This document shows positions 45,340-54,245 of a stretch of DNA of 64,000 nt, piece by piece (the first letter of the stretch is position 1; each line of letters starts with the position of its first letter). This stretch comes from an uncultured Erythrobacter sp. (lineage in GTDB: Bacteria > Pseudomonadota > Alphaproteobacteria > Sphingomonadales > Sphingomonadaceae): positions 1,922,001 through 1,986,000 of the forward strand of contig NZ_OY284433.1 of the NCBI RefSeq assembly GCF_958304185.1. Reading direction: 5' to 3'. The notes beneath the pieces were generated by a model that was given only the letters and a program-made list of their open reading frames with translations, was not told the DNA's origin and did not search any database. The translations under genes were made by a program, and so were the position numbers.

Positions 45340-45780
45340 ATGGACGGCATCGACCGGAAAATTCTTGATCTGCTGGCGGAAGACTCGCGCCTAACTGGCG
45401 AGCAGCTGGGCGAGCGGGTTGGCCTCTCGCCCTCTGCCGCGCATCGGCGGGTCAAGGCGCTTGAGGAAAGCGGCGCGATCCTTGGCTACCGCGCGCGGCT
45501 GTCGGCGGCGGCGCGCGGGAACCCTTCGACGGTGTTCGTGCAGGTCACGCTCACCGATCAGCGGCAAGCCACCATGCTCGCCTTCGAGAGCGCGATGGCA
45601 AATACGCCGCAGATCGTCGAAGCCTATCTGATGAGCGGGCAATCCGACTATCTGATCAAGGTGCTGGTGCGCGAACAGGACAGCTATGAGCGCATCCACC
45701 GCGAGATCCTGTCAGCGCTGCCGGGCGTGCAGCGGCTGGTGAGCCAATTCACCATTCGTACATTGGAAGGCGGCGATTAG
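45340..45780 (+). CDS. Lrp/AsnC family transcriptional regulator (probable ald regulator)
   Basis: 146 residues from ATG 45340. The N-terminal HTH is DGIDRKILDLLAEDSRLTGE, QLGERVGLSPSAAHRRVKAL; the C-terminal RAM/ligand domain is VFVQVTLTDQRQATMLAFES and EAYLMSGQSDYLIKVLV. Lrp-type proteins next to ald usually respond to alanine and activate ald. A GC-rich hairpin (GGCTGCGC/GCGCAGCC, 45780-45819) begins at the stop codon but lacks a T run. Confidence 0.92.
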   Translation: MDGIDRKILDLLAEDSRLTGEQLGERVGLSPSAAHRRVKALEESGAILGYRARLSAAARGNPSTVFVQVTLTDQRQATMLAFESAMANTPQIVEAYLMSGQSDYLIKVLVREQDSYERIHREILSALPGVQRLVSQFTIRTLEGGD

Positions 45781-45971
45781 GCTGCGCTGTTCGGACGGCC
45801 CCGGCCCTCCGGCGCAGCCATTACCCGCAAGACACCCGTCGCAAACCGTCTGGCTTCCGTCGCCGGCCCCCTTGTTTTTCAGGGCGGATCGCCGATCTCG
45901 CAAGGCTGCTGTTACAGTTCCGGGTCAAGATTGCGGTAGAAAGTTAGTTTTCCGACAAGTATAGGACGAAC

Positions 45972-47006
45972 ATGGCCACGCCGATCTACGAATTTGCGCA
46001 AATCCCGCGGGTTGACCCTGCGGCCAAGCCGCGCGGCCGCGCGCGGCGGGTGCGTGATGTGGGTCAGGCGCCCACCGTCGGCGTTATCTACAATCCGCGC
46101 AGCCACCGCAATCTCGGCGCCGATTTCGATTGCGGCGTGTGTCCACACGTCCACATCGCCCAGCCGCGCGAGCGGGGGCAGTTGCCGCTGGCGCTGGCGG
46201 AATTCGCCGCCAAGGGCATCGACCTGTTGGTCATCAACGGCGGCGATGGCACCGTGCGCGACGTGCTGACCTGCGGGCAAACGATCTTTGGCGATGAATG
46301 GCCCGCGATTGCCGTGCTCCCCAAGGGCAAGACCAACGCGCTCACCGTCGATCTCGGCGTGCCGGACGATTGGACGCTGCAAGACGCGATTGACGCGCTG
46401 GATCATGGCTCCCGCGTGTGGCGCCGCCCGATGGCGGTGTCGCGGATGGAAGAGCCCGGTTCGCGTGTCGCTGGCTTCATCCTTGGCGCAGGGGCCTTCA
46501 GCAAGGCGACCCAGGCCGGGCAAAGCGCGCACAAGCTGGGCGCGTTCGACAGCATGGTCGTGGCGGTCACCGGCCTCTGGGCGCTGGCACAATCGCTGTT
46601 CGCCGGGCGGAGCAATCCGTGGCGCAAGGGCGCGCGGATGCAGATCGGGCTCGGCACATCGGATGCACCGATGGAGCATAGCGGCCAGGGTGATCCCGAG
46701 ATGCGGCAGTTGCTGTTCGCCTCGACGCTGGAGCGCCTGCCTGCCGGGATCAAGCCCTTCGGCGCGCTCAAGAGCGGGCTGAAACTCGTCGCGGTCGACC
46801 AGATTTCGCGCCGTACCACCGCGCTGGTGCCGCTGATCCTGCTAGGCAAGGTGCGCGGCTCCCTGCGTGACCGCGGCATCCACCAACTCGCCGCGACCCA
46901 GTTCAGCCTGTCAATCGACGATCAGTTCATCCTTGATGGTGAGGCGTTCCCGGCAGGCGATTACCTGATCGAGCAGGGGCCGGAGCTCGCCTTCATCGCG
47001 CCATGA
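45972..47006 (+). CDS. Diacylglycerol/lipid kinase family protein
   Basis: 344 residues, DAGK catalytic fold: PTVGVIYNPRSHRNLGADF, LLVINGGDGTVRDVLT (nucleotide-binding GGDGT) and AIAVLPKGKTNALTVDLG. The C-terminal half is the beta-sandwich typical of YegS/DgkB (LSIDDQFILDGEAFPAGDY, where D-G-E is a conserved metal/substrate site). It phosphorylates a lipid, probably diacylglycerol to phosphatidate. A TAM41-like gene starts 10 nt after its stop, suggesting one lipid pathway. The 191-nt gap upstream shows no clear promoter. Confidence 0.88.
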   Translation: MATPIYEFAQIPRVDPAAKPRGRARRVRDVGQAPTVGVIYNPRSHRNLGADFDCGVCPHVHIAQPRERGQLPLALAEFAAKGIDLLVINGGDGTVRDVLTCGQTIFGDEWPAIAVLPKGKTNALTVDLGVPDDWTLQDAIDALDHGSRVWRRPMAVSRMEEPGSRVAGFILGAGAFSKATQAGQSAHKLGAFDSMVVAVTGLWALAQSLFAGRSNPWRKGARMQIGLGTSDAPMEHSGQGDPEMRQLLFASTLERLPAGIKPFGALKSGLKLVAVDQISRRTTALVPLILLGKVRGSLRDRGIHQLAATQFSLSIDDQFILDGEAFPAGDYLIEQGPELAFIAP

Positions 47007-47016
47007 GCGGTGCACA

Positions 47017-47928
47017 ATGAGCGTGGGGCCTTCGGCGCTCGCCGAGCGGATCGCCACGCGTCTTACAGTCCCGATTGATCCTACTGTTGCGGAGTTCGCG
47101 CGCGCGCTGGGCGATGCGGCGGGTGCGCGGGCCGTGCTGTTTTACGGATCGAACCTGCGCACCGGATCGCTTGAGGGCGTGCTCGATTTCTACATCCTGC
47201 TGCCGGGCACCACTGAAAGCGCGATCTGGCCGACCGTCTCTTACCATGAGCGCGACCATCACGGCGTGACCCTGCGTGCCAAGGTAGCGACCATGCGGCT
47301 GGCGACCTTCGCCCGCGCGGCCAGCGGAGAACTGACCGACACCACGATCTGGGCGCGGTTCGTCCAGCCGAGCGCGCTGATCTGGGCGGTGGATGATACA
47401 GCGCGCGGCGAAGTGATCACTGCCATCGCCTCAGCCGCCACCACCGCCGCGCGGCTGGCCGCAGCGCTTGGCCCCGAAAGCGGCACGGCGGAGGATTACT
47501 GGCGCGCGCTGTTCCGCGCCACATACAGTGCGGAATTCCGGGTCGAGAAATCAGGCCGTGAGAACGACATCCTCAGCGTCAATGCCGAGCATTTTGCCGG
47601 GTTGCTACCGCAGGCGCTGGAGGCAGGCGGCATCCCGCCGGGCCAGAATAGCGCCGCCCTCACGCCGCAGCTTCCTCCTGCCGAGCGTGCGCGCATCCTT
47701 GGCTGGTGGAACCGCCGCCGCCGGATGGGCAAGCCGCTCAATCTGCTGCGGCTGGTCAAGGCCAGCACCACCTTCGAAGGTGCGGCGCGCTATGCCGCGT
47801 GGAAGATCGAGCGGCACACGGGGATGCCCGTGGCCGTCACGCCGTTCCGCGAACGCTTCCCATTGCTGGCCGCGCCGCAAGTGCTGCTGGACCTGCGCCG
47901 CCACCGTCGCCGGCAGCGGGCGGGATAA
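47017..47928 (+). CDS. TAM41-like nucleotidyltransferase, possible CDP-diacylglycerol synthase
   Basis: 303 residues, cytosolic. The N-terminal nucleotidyltransferase motif is VLFYGSNLRTGSLEGVLDF, a YGS...DF pattern (G44-S45, D57-F58) like the YGSG...(M/L)DFI of mitochondrial TAM41. A second block, ATYSAEFRVEKSGRENDIL (~168-186), resembles the TAM41 SYxGDxRM-xGEN segment. TAM41 makes CDP-DAG from phosphatidate and CTP without membrane segments, unlike CdsA. The preceding gene is a lipid kinase that would make phosphatidate. The family match is by eye; an unrelated NTase remains possible. Confidence 0.6.
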   Translation: MSVGPSALAERIATRLTVPIDPTVAEFARALGDAAGARAVLFYGSNLRTGSLEGVLDFYILLPGTTESAIWPTVSYHERDHHGVTLRAKVATMRLATFARAASGELTDTTIWARFVQPSALIWAVDDTARGEVITAIASAATTAARLAAALGPESGTAEDYWRALFRATYSAEFRVEKSGRENDILSVNAEHFAGLLPQALEAGGIPPGQNSAALTPQLPPAERARILGWWNRRRRMGKPLNLLRLVKASTTFEGAARYAAWKIERHTGMPVAVTPFRERFPLLAAPQVLLDLRRHRRRQRAG

Positions 47929-47934
47929 CCAGCC

Positions 47935-48480
47935 TCACATATACTGCATCGAAATCGCCATCCGGGTGACACCCGAACCGGCGTTGAAGCGCACCTTGTC
48001 GACCGAGGGCGGACGCGGGACGAGGCCGAGGATCTTTTTAATCCCGGGGTTGTTCGACATCCCCGCCCCATCGGACAGATCGGACTTGCGGTTGCCGTTC
48101 ACGTCATGATGGACGGCGATCGCAAAATCGCCCGTCGCGGGCAGCGGCACGCACACGGTCACGCTGCCAGCTTGCGGCTTGACATCGACCCGCATGATAT
48201 AGCGCTTACTCTCCAGCCAATCGCGGCTGTTGGCGGGATAGGCGCGCACGAACAGGTTGCCTGCGGATGATTTCAGCCCGCTCACCACAACGCGCACCGC
48301 CGGACCCTTGCCCGGCGCACATTGGCCGAGATCGTTCGGGGCGGTGCGGGCATAGGCAAAGGGCTGCGCAGCAAGCGGTGCAGCGACCAGTCCGGCGAGC
48401 GCCAGACCCGTCACCACCACCGGCAAAAGCGCGGGCGACTTGCGTTCAGGCAAGCGGGCAGAGGGCAAAAAACCGGTCAT
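47935..48480 (-). CDS. DUF2141 domain secreted protein, second copy
   Basis: 181 residues from ATG 48480 (ATG 48486 is the alternative). A basic N-terminus and hydrophobic segment ALLPVVVTGLALAGLVAAPL form a signal or anchor. The DUF2141 hallmark is AVHHDVNGNRKSDLSDGAGM, preceded by GNLFVRAYPANSRDWLESKR and ending SGVTRMAISMQYM. It is a diverged paralogue of the protein at 24379. It converges on the TAM41-like gene (6 nt between stops). Function unknown. Confidence 0.83.
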   Translation of the reverse strand: MTGFLPSARLPERKSPALLPVVVTGLALAGLVAAPLAAQPFAYARTAPNDLGQCAPGKGPAVRVVVSGLKSSAGNLFVRAYPANSRDWLESKRYIMRVDVKPQAGSVTVCVPLPATGDFAIAVHHDVNGNRKSDLSDGAGMSNNPGIKKILGLVPRPPSVDKVRFNAGSGVTRMAISMQYM

Positions 48481-48703
48481 GGACATCTCATGGTTAAGGG
48501 GAGAGGGGCGTGCGCGCAAGCAAGGACGCGTCGTCAAAGCCATCGTGGCATGAAAGCCTTATGACGAGCCGTGCCTGAATTACGGCTTAATTGGCACAAA
48601 TAGGGATGTTGGCGGTGGAAAAGGTTCGTTCCGTGCCTTGTGGCGCGATTCGCGGCACTCCTATGACTGGTCCTGCGTCCCAGAAAGGCCTTAAGCCCGC
48701 GCC

Positions 48704-49366
48704 ATGCCATCACCTTTGATTTCTCCCTCGATCCTGTCTGCCGATTTCGCTCGGCTGGGCGAGGAAGTGCGCGCCATTGATGCGGCTGGGGCAGACTGGA
48801 TTCATATCGACGTGATGGACGGGCATTTCGTGCCCAATATCACCATCGGCCCGGATGTGGTGAAGGCGCTGCGACCGCACACCAAGAAGCCGTTCGACGT
48901 CCACCTGATGATCGCGCCGGTCGACCCATACCTTCAGGCCTTTGCCGATGCCGGAGCCGATATCATCACGGTCCATCCCGAAGCGGGGCCGCATATCCAC
49001 CGCACGCTGCAAGCGATCAAGGCGCTCGGCAAGAAGGCGGGCGTGGTGATCAATCCGGGCACCCCGGTCGAAGTGCTCGACAATCTGATGGACCTTGCCG
49101 ACCTGATCCTGGTGATGAGCGTCAACCCCGGCTTCGGCGGGCAGAGCTTCATCGCTTCGCAGCTTGGCAAGATCGCGCGCATCCGTTCGATGATCACGCG
49201 CTCGGGCCGGGCGATCCATCTGGAGGTCGATGGCGGGGTCAACGCGGAAACCGCGCGGATGTGCGTGGAGGCCGGGGCCGATGTGCTGGTAGCCGGCTCG
49301 GCGACGTTCAAGGGCGGGCCGGATGCTTACGCTGTCAATATCGCAGGCCTGAAAGGCGCGCGCTGA
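48704..49366 (+). CDS. rpe: Ribulose-phosphate 3-epimerase
   Basis: 220 residues, TIM barrel. Interconverts ribulose 5-phosphate and xylulose 5-phosphate in the pentose phosphate pathway. Motifs: [68 protein letters not shown] and [20 protein letters not shown] with the metal and catalytic His/Asp residues. The stop overlaps the heparinase ATG (TGATG). Confidence 0.96.
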   Translation: MPSPLISPSILSADFARLGEEVRAIDAAGADWIHIDVMDGHFVPNITIGPDVVKALRPHTKKPFDVHLMIAPVDPYLQAFADAGADIITVHPEAGPHIHRTLQAIKALGKKAGVVINPGTPVEVLDNLMDLADLILVMSVNPGFGGQSFIASQLGKIARIRSMITRSGRAIHLEVDGGVNAETARMCVEAGADVLVAGSATFKGGPDAYAVNIAGLKGAR

Positions 49367-51243
49367 TGGCGACGCTGCTGCGCACCTCGGCCTCCATCCG
49401 TGCCGATGCGCTGGTGGAGCGGGTTGCCGATAATCCGGTGCTGGCGCTGGCCAGCGAGGCGGAACCGGGCGCAACCCCTGCCGCTTCGCCCGAACAGCCA
49501 CAACTGGCCGAACCTTCGCGCGCGCTAGCGCTGTCCGATGTGATTGCGGTCAAGGCCGGGCCGGGTGAAGCGCTGATGCGGCTCGCCTATCGTTTGGGCG
49601 TTCCGGGCCATGCGCTCGCAGCCCCGTTCCGCCGACCGCAGCCGCTGCGGGTGCTGGCGACGGTCGAGAGCCCCAATCGCGGGGACCGGGCCGCCGGGAC
49701 CGCGCTGCGCGCCGGTCACTTCCTGATCCACGGCGCGCGCCTCCCGATCGCGAGCTTCGATTTCTCCGCCGCCGCGCGCCATGCGCCGGGCGTGGAGCGG
49801 GTGCTGCATTCCTTCAGCTGGCTCGCCGATCTCGCCGCCAGCGCCGCGCGTGCCGATGGCGCCGCGGTGGCGGAACGGATCGCGACGCAATGGCTTCATG
49901 CTCACCGCGAACTGGGCAAGGGTCCGGCGTGGGAACCGGAGCACGCGGGTCTCAGGCTGGTGGCATGGCTGGTCTACGCGCCGCTGATGCTGGGAGGGCA
50001 AGACAAGCAGCTGAAGTCGCGCCTGCTTGCCGCCATTGCGGAAACCGCAGGCTGGCTCGACAAGCGCGCGCCGCGGGAAGCCGCAGGGTTCGGGCAGGTC
50101 GCGGCATGGGCGGGCGTCGTGGCGGCAGGCCTGCTGCTCCCGCACGGCAAGCCGCGCCGCTTGTTCGGCGAGGCGGGCCTCGTCAAAGCGCTCGGCGACA
50201 TGGTGGGCGAGGATGGCGGCCTGCTGTCGCGCTGTCCTGCCGCACAATTGGATGCGATCCGCCTGCTGACCGATCTCATCGCCTGTTACGAAGCCGCCGA
50301 CATCACCCCGCCCGCCGCGCTCGAAGTGATGCGCGAACTGCTGGTGCCGCCCGTGCTGGCGCTGCGGCACGGTGACGGGATGCTGGGCAGCTGGCAGGGC
50401 CAAGGCGCGATTTCCGCTGACCGGATCAACGCCGTCATCGAAGCGAGCGGCGTGCGCACCCGGCCGCTGTCGGTGGTGCAGGGCTGGGGCTATCAACGGG
50501 CCAAGGCGGGTGAGACCCTGCTGCAATTCGACACCGCCCCGCCGCCCCGCGCCAAACACGCGCGCACCGGCTGCGCATCGACCCTGGCGTTCGAATTGTC
50601 CGATGGGCCGCAGCGGGTCATCGTCAATTGCGGCGGCGCGGCGCTGGCGGGCGGACAGGTTCCCGCGCGCATCGGGCAAGGCCTGCGCGCCACGGCCGCG
50701 TTTTCGACGCTGGTGCTCGATAATGCCAATTCCACTGCGGTGTTGCTCAATGGCCAGCTCGGCAAGGGGGTCGAGACGGTCGATTTCGACCGCCGCACCG
50801 TTCCGTCACGCGGGCGTGAGGCGACCCGGATTGACGCGGCGCATGATGGTTACGCCAGCCGCTTCGGCCTCACCCACCAGCGCATCCTGACGCTGTCGGG
50901 CGATGGCACCGAATTGGCGGGTGAGGATCTCCTGATCCCGACGTCCAAGAACGGCAAGCGCGGCAAGATCGCCTTTGCACTGCGGTTCCATCTCGGGCGC
51001 GGGGTCGAGGTGCAGCTTTCGGGCGACAAGCGCGGCGCGAGCCTGCTGCTCCCCGACGGTCGGCTCTGGCAATTCCGGCTCGGCGGCGATAGGGCGGGCG
51101 CCGACGCAATCACTCTCACTGCCGAGGATAGCCTGTGGGTCGACGGCGATGGCCGCCCCCATGCCACCGAGCAGCTGGTGATCGAAGGACTGGCATTGCG
51201 CAGCGGGGGGCAATTCTCCTGGCTGTTTAGGAAAACAGGGTAG
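49366..51243 (+). CDS. Heparinase II/III family protein
   Basis: 625 residues from ATG 49366. An N-terminal helical toroid region (HSFSWLADLAASAARADGAA, LRLVAWLVYAPLMLGG, RLLTDLIACYEAADITPP) is followed by a C-terminal heparinase II/III-like beta domain (QRVIVNCGGAALAGGQVPAR, HDGYASRFGLTHQRILTLSG, IAFALRFHLGRGVEVQLSGD). There is no signal peptide. The rpe-heparinase-purH order is common in alphaproteobacteria, yet the substrate is unknown; a polysaccharide lyase role is only by family. Confidence 0.87.
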   Translation: MATLLRTSASIRADALVERVADNPVLALASEAEPGATPAASPEQPQLAEPSRALALSDVIAVKAGPGEALMRLAYRLGVPGHALAAPFRRPQPLRVLATVESPNRGDRAAGTALRAGHFLIHGARLPIASFDFSAAARHAPGVERVLHSFSWLADLAASAARADGAAVAERIATQWLHAHRELGKGPAWEPEHAGLRLVAWLVYAPLMLGGQDKQLKSRLLAAIAETAGWLDKRAPREAAGFGQVAAWAGVVAAGLLLPHGKPRRLFGEAGLVKALGDMVGEDGGLLSRCPAAQLDAIRLLTDLIACYEAADITPPAALEVMRELLVPPVLALRHGDGMLGSWQGQGAISADRINAVIEASGVRTRPLSVVQGWGYQRAKAGETLLQFDTAPPPRAKHARTGCASTLAFELSDGPQRVIVNCGGAALAGGQVPARIGQGLRATAAFSTLVLDNANSTAVLLNGQLGKGVETVDFDRRTVPSRGREATRIDAAHDGYASRFGLTHQRILTLSGDGTELAGEDLLIPTSKNGKRGKIAFALRFHLGRGVEVQLSGDKRGASLLLPDGRLWQFRLGGDRAGADAITLTAEDSLWVDGDGRPHATEQLVIEGLALRSGGQFSWLFRKTG

Positions 51244-51252
51244 ATTTCCACC

Positions 51253-52854
51253 ATGAGCGAGAAGGCGATAACGCGGGCGCTGCTGTCAGTGTCCGACAAG
51301 GCGGGTTTGGCTGAACTGGGTGCGGCGCTGGCCGCGCGGGGTGTCGAACTGGTCAGCACCGGCGGCACCGCCAAGGCTTTGCGCGATGCGGGGCTGACGG
51401 TGAAGGACGTGTCCGAGCTCACCGGCTTTCCCGAGATGATGGACGGGCGGGTGAAGACCCTCCACCCCACCGTCCACGGCGGTCTACTTGCCCTGCGCGA
51501 CAATCCCGAACACGTCGCCGCGATGGAGGCCCACGGGATCGGCGCGATCGATCTGGTCGTGGTGAATCTCTACCCGTTTGAGGCGACTGTGGCGAAGGGC
51601 GCCTCGCGCGGCGAGATCATCGAGAATATCGACATCGGCGGGCCTTCGATGGTGAGATCAGCCGCGAAGAACCACGGTTTCGTGACGATCCTCACCGATC
51701 CGGCGGATTACCCGGCATTGCTGGAGGAACTGGAGGCCCATGACGGCGCGACGTCACAAGCCTTCCGCATCCGCATGGCCGGCAAGGCCTATGCCCGCAC
51801 CGCCGCCTATGACGCCGCTATCGCCAGCTGGTTCGCCTTCTCGCCCGCCGCCAGCGACGAACCCACGCTGTTCCCCGACACGCTCCCCATCGCCCTCAAG
51901 CGGGCCGACACCCTGCGTTATGGCGAAAACCCGCATCAGGCCGCAGCGATCTATGTCCCGCAGGTGGTTGGCGCGCGCGGGGTGCCGCAGGCGGTGCAGT
52001 TGCAGGGCAAGGAACTGAGCTACAATAACCTCAACGACGCCGATGCCGCACTGGAACTGGCGGCGGAGTTTGCCGGACAGTCGCCTGCGGTGGTGATCGT
52101 CAAGCACGCCAACCCTTGCGGCGTCGCACAATCGGGCTCGCTGCTGGAAGCGTGGGAAGCGGCGCTGACTTGCGATTCGGTCTCGGCCTTTGGCGGGATC
52201 GTGGCGGTGAACACCGAGCTTGATGCCGCAACGGCTGAGGCGATCAGCGCAATCTTCACCGAGGTCGTCATCGCCCCCAGCGTCAGCGCCGAGGCGCGCG
52301 CAATCTTTGCGAAGAAAAAGAACCTGCGCCTGCTGGAATGCGGGGTGCTGCCGAACCCGCGTCGGGGTGGGTTTGCGATGAAGACGATCGCGGGCGGGAT
52401 GCTGATCCAGTCGCGCGATGCGGGGGCGGTGAGCCTCGATGACCTCAAGGTCGTCACCAAGCGCGCGCCGACGGATCAGGAACTCAAGGACTGCCTGTTC
52501 GCTTGGACCGTGGCCCGCCACGTCAAGTCCAACGCGATCGTCTATGCCAAGGATGGTGCGACCGCCGGGATCGGCGCAGGCCAAATGAACCGCCGCGATT
52601 CGGCGCGCATCGCCGCGATCAAGGCTAAGGAAGCCGCCGAAACCCACGGCTGGGCCGCGCCGCGCACGCAAGGCAGCGCGGTCGCCTCGGACGCGTTCTT
52701 CCCCTTCGCAGACGGGCTGATCTCGGCGGCTGAAGCCGGCGCGACGGCCGTGATCCAGCCGGGCGGATCGATCCGCGACGATGAAGTGATCGCCGCTGCC
52801 GACGCAGCGGGCCTCGCGATGGTGTTCACCGGGATGCGGCACTTCAGGCATTGA
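51253..52854 (+). CDS. purH: Bifunctional AICAR transformylase/IMP cyclohydrolase
   Basis: 533 residues. N-terminal MGS-like IMP cyclohydrolase domain ([37 protein letters not shown]), C-terminal AICARFT domain with catalytic [30 protein letters not shown] and [20 protein letters not shown]. It completes the last two steps of IMP synthesis. It lies 9 nt after the heparinase gene in the rpe transcript. An interspersed hairpin repeat begins 2 nt after its stop. Confidence 0.97.
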   Translation: MSEKAITRALLSVSDKAGLAELGAALAARGVELVSTGGTAKALRDAGLTVKDVSELTGFPEMMDGRVKTLHPTVHGGLLALRDNPEHVAAMEAHGIGAIDLVVVNLYPFEATVAKGASRGEIIENIDIGGPSMVRSAAKNHGFVTILTDPADYPALLEELEAHDGATSQAFRIRMAGKAYARTAAYDAAIASWFAFSPAASDEPTLFPDTLPIALKRADTLRYGENPHQAAAIYVPQVVGARGVPQAVQLQGKELSYNNLNDADAALELAAEFAGQSPAVVIVKHANPCGVAQSGSLLEAWEAALTCDSVSAFGGIVAVNTELDAATAEAISAIFTEVVIAPSVSAEARAIFAKKKNLRLLECGVLPNPRRGGFAMKTIAGGMLIQSRDAGAVSLDDLKVVTKRAPTDQELKDCLFAWTVARHVKSNAIVYAKDGATAGIGAGQMNRRDSARIAAIKAKEAAETHGWAAPRTQGSAVASDAFFPFADGLISAAEAGATAVIQPGGSIRDDEVIAAADAAGLAMVFTGMRHFRH

Positions 52855-52855
52855 T

Positions 52856-52949
52856 TTGGTTGCGAGGGCGCCTCCGCGCCCTCGTCCTCGGCGCGTTTCG
52901 ATCCCTGCGGGATCGAGCGCCTGCGGGCGGCCGGTCGGCCTTGCGGCCC
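52856..52949 (+). repeat. Interspersed hairpin repeat, copy B1
   Basis: TTGGTTGCG, then a perfect nine-pair hairpin CGAGGGCGC-CTCC-GCGCCCTCG (52863-52884), CGTCCTCGGCG, CCCTGCGGG, and at 52920-52949 the second module shared with 6361-6390 (28 of 30). It begins 2 nt after the purH stop, so it may act as a 3' end for that transcript. Confidence 0.7.
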
Positions 52950-52961
52950 AAGCGGGCCGGC

Positions 52962-52988
52962 TTGGTTGCGAAGGCGCCTCCGCGCTCG
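52962..52988 (+). repeat. Interspersed hairpin repeat, partial copy B2
   Basis: Starts TTGGTTGCG as in B1, then CGAAGGCGC-CTCC-GCGCTCG: the stem keeps its core but has a two-base bulge and no CGTCCTCGG tail. It looks like a decayed or truncated copy. Confidence 0.55.
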
Positions 52989-53160
52989 CGGGCCGGCGGC
53001 CCGTTTATCCTCCTCGAGCTTGCTCGGGGAGGGGGACCACCCGCAGGGTGGTGGAGGGGCGAGCGCGCGTGCCACCTTACGCATTCCCCCGCATTCGTCG
53101 CACCGCGCGCACGGCTCGGCACGAACCGCGCTTCATCTCAACTTTTTCTCAGCCGCTCCG

Positions 53161-53183
53161 TAACTAAGTTAAGGTCGCGACCT
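53161..53183. promoter_or_regulatory. Two adjacent perfect palindromes upstream of the small-protein/msrA unit
   Basis: TAACT-A-AGTTA (53161-53171) abuts AGGTCGCGACCT (53172-53183). They lie 87 nt before the ATG at 53270. The first is AT-rich and could overlap promoter elements; the second is a 12-nt perfect dyad suited to a dimeric regulator. No factor can be named. Confidence 0.4.
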
Positions 53184-53269
53184 AATCGGGCCTGACCGCC
53201 ATGTTCATCCCGCTGCAATTCGGCATCGGGCAGAGGCATTGGCGGCAACCACACGAATCACGAGTTCCC

Positions 53270-53455
53270 ATGCGTCTGTTTTCTCCTGACCTGTTCCGCA
53301 ATTTCGGCATCGGCTTCGTCTTCGGAGCCCTGTTGATCGCGGGCGCCAAGGCGGAGAGCTGGGTGGACGAGCTGGCTCCGGCTGCGCAGGCTGCCGAACG
53401 CCATGAGACACCCGGCCCATCGGCGGAGTTCGTGATCGCGCCCGAAGGACGCTGA
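53270..53455 (+). CDS. Small membrane-anchored protein upstream of msrA
   Basis: 61 residues from ATG 53270 (a frame start at 53201 is unlikely). It has a hydrophobic N-terminal segment (FGIGFVFGALLIAGA) and a polar tail rich in Ala, Glu and Pro (SWVDELAPAAQAAERHETPG). msrA starts 4 nt after its stop, so the two are co-transcribed. Unrecognised; a periplasmic tail is likely. Confidence 0.65.
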   Translation: MRLFSPDLFRNFGIGFVFGALLIAGAKAESWVDELAPAAQAAERHETPGPSAEFVIAPEGR

Positions 53456-53459
53456 TCCC

Positions 53460-54140
53460 ATGCACAAGATTGCTGCCCTGCTCGCCGCCACGTCGCTGGC
53501 CCTGAGCGCCTGCGCCGAACCCGCAGTGGCCGAAGAAGCCGTCAATGCCCCCGCCGCGACCCGCACTGCCAAAGAAGCCAAAGGCCTGAAAACCGCCGTT
53601 TTCGCTGGTGGCTGTTTCTGGGGCGTGGAAGGCGTGTTCAGCCATGTGAAGGGCGTGACTTCCGCCGTCTCGGGCTATCACGGCGGCAACGCAGCCAGCG
53701 CCAAGTATGACCTCGTCTCCAGCGGCGTGACCGATCATGCCGAAGCCGTGCGGATCACCTATGACCCGGCCGTTGTGCGCTATGACCAATTGCTGCGGAT
53801 CTTCTTCTCGGTGGTCGCCGATCCGACGCTGAAGAACCGTCAGGGCCCGGACACGGGCGCGCATTATCGCAGCGCGATCGTGCCTTTGAACGCCGAACAG
53901 GCCGCCGTCGCTAAGGCCTATATCGCCCAGCTCGGCAAGGCGGGGATCTGGAAGAACCCGATCGTCACCCGGATCGAAGCCTATAAGGCATTCTATCCGG
54001 CTGAGGCCTATCACCAGGACTACATGGCGATCAATCCGACCAGCCGCTACATCGTGCGCTGGGACGCGCCTAAGGTGGCGGCATTGAAGGCGATGTTCCC
54101 GAACATCTACCGGGCAAGCTTCCTGCGCGACGCGGGCTGA
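53460..54140 (+). CDS. msrA: Peptide methionine sulfoxide reductase A, lipoprotein form
   Basis: 226 residues. Lipoprotein signal MHKIAALLAATSLALSAC (Cys18) and an Ala-rich linker precede the MsrA domain. Catalytic C52 is in VFAGGCFWGVEGVFSHVKGV; GYHGGNAASAKYDLVSSGVT, GPDTGAHYRSAIVP and EAYHQDYMAINPT are all standard. It repairs oxidised methionine, here probably in the periplasm because of the signal. It is coupled to the small membrane protein. Confidence 0.93.
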   Translation: MHKIAALLAATSLALSACAEPAVAEEAVNAPAATRTAKEAKGLKTAVFAGGCFWGVEGVFSHVKGVTSAVSGYHGGNAASAKYDLVSSGVTDHAEAVRITYDPAVVRYDQLLRIFFSVVADPTLKNRQGPDTGAHYRSAIVPLNAEQAAVAKAYIAQLGKAGIWKNPIVTRIEAYKAFYPAEAYHQDYMAINPTSRYIVRWDAPKVAALKAMFPNIYRASFLRDAG

Positions 54141-54245
54141 AGATCTCTTAGGCACAACCGTCATCCCAGCGACGAGGGGTTGGGCCAACTTACAGTGCTC
54201 GCTCCCCACTGGCGCTCACCCGCCTGTCTCATTATATCGGCAGGC

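Larger units (their letters stand above)
52855..53269. other. Gene-free 415-nt interval with hairpin repeats and palindromes
   Basis: No gene is supported. From 5' to 3': hairpin repeat copy B1 (52856-52949), partial copy B2 (52962-52988), two further GC-rich stem-loops at about 53009-53031 (CCTCC...GGAGG) and 53036-53052 (ACCACCC-GCA-GGGTGGT), then less GC-rich sequence and a double palindrome at 53161-53183 ahead of the small membrane-protein gene. Confidence 0.7.

Noticed and set aside
45780..45819. GC-rich hairpin at the stop codon of the Lrp gene as a terminator
   Set aside because: The stem is good but there is no T run and the loop is long; kept only as a remark under that gene.
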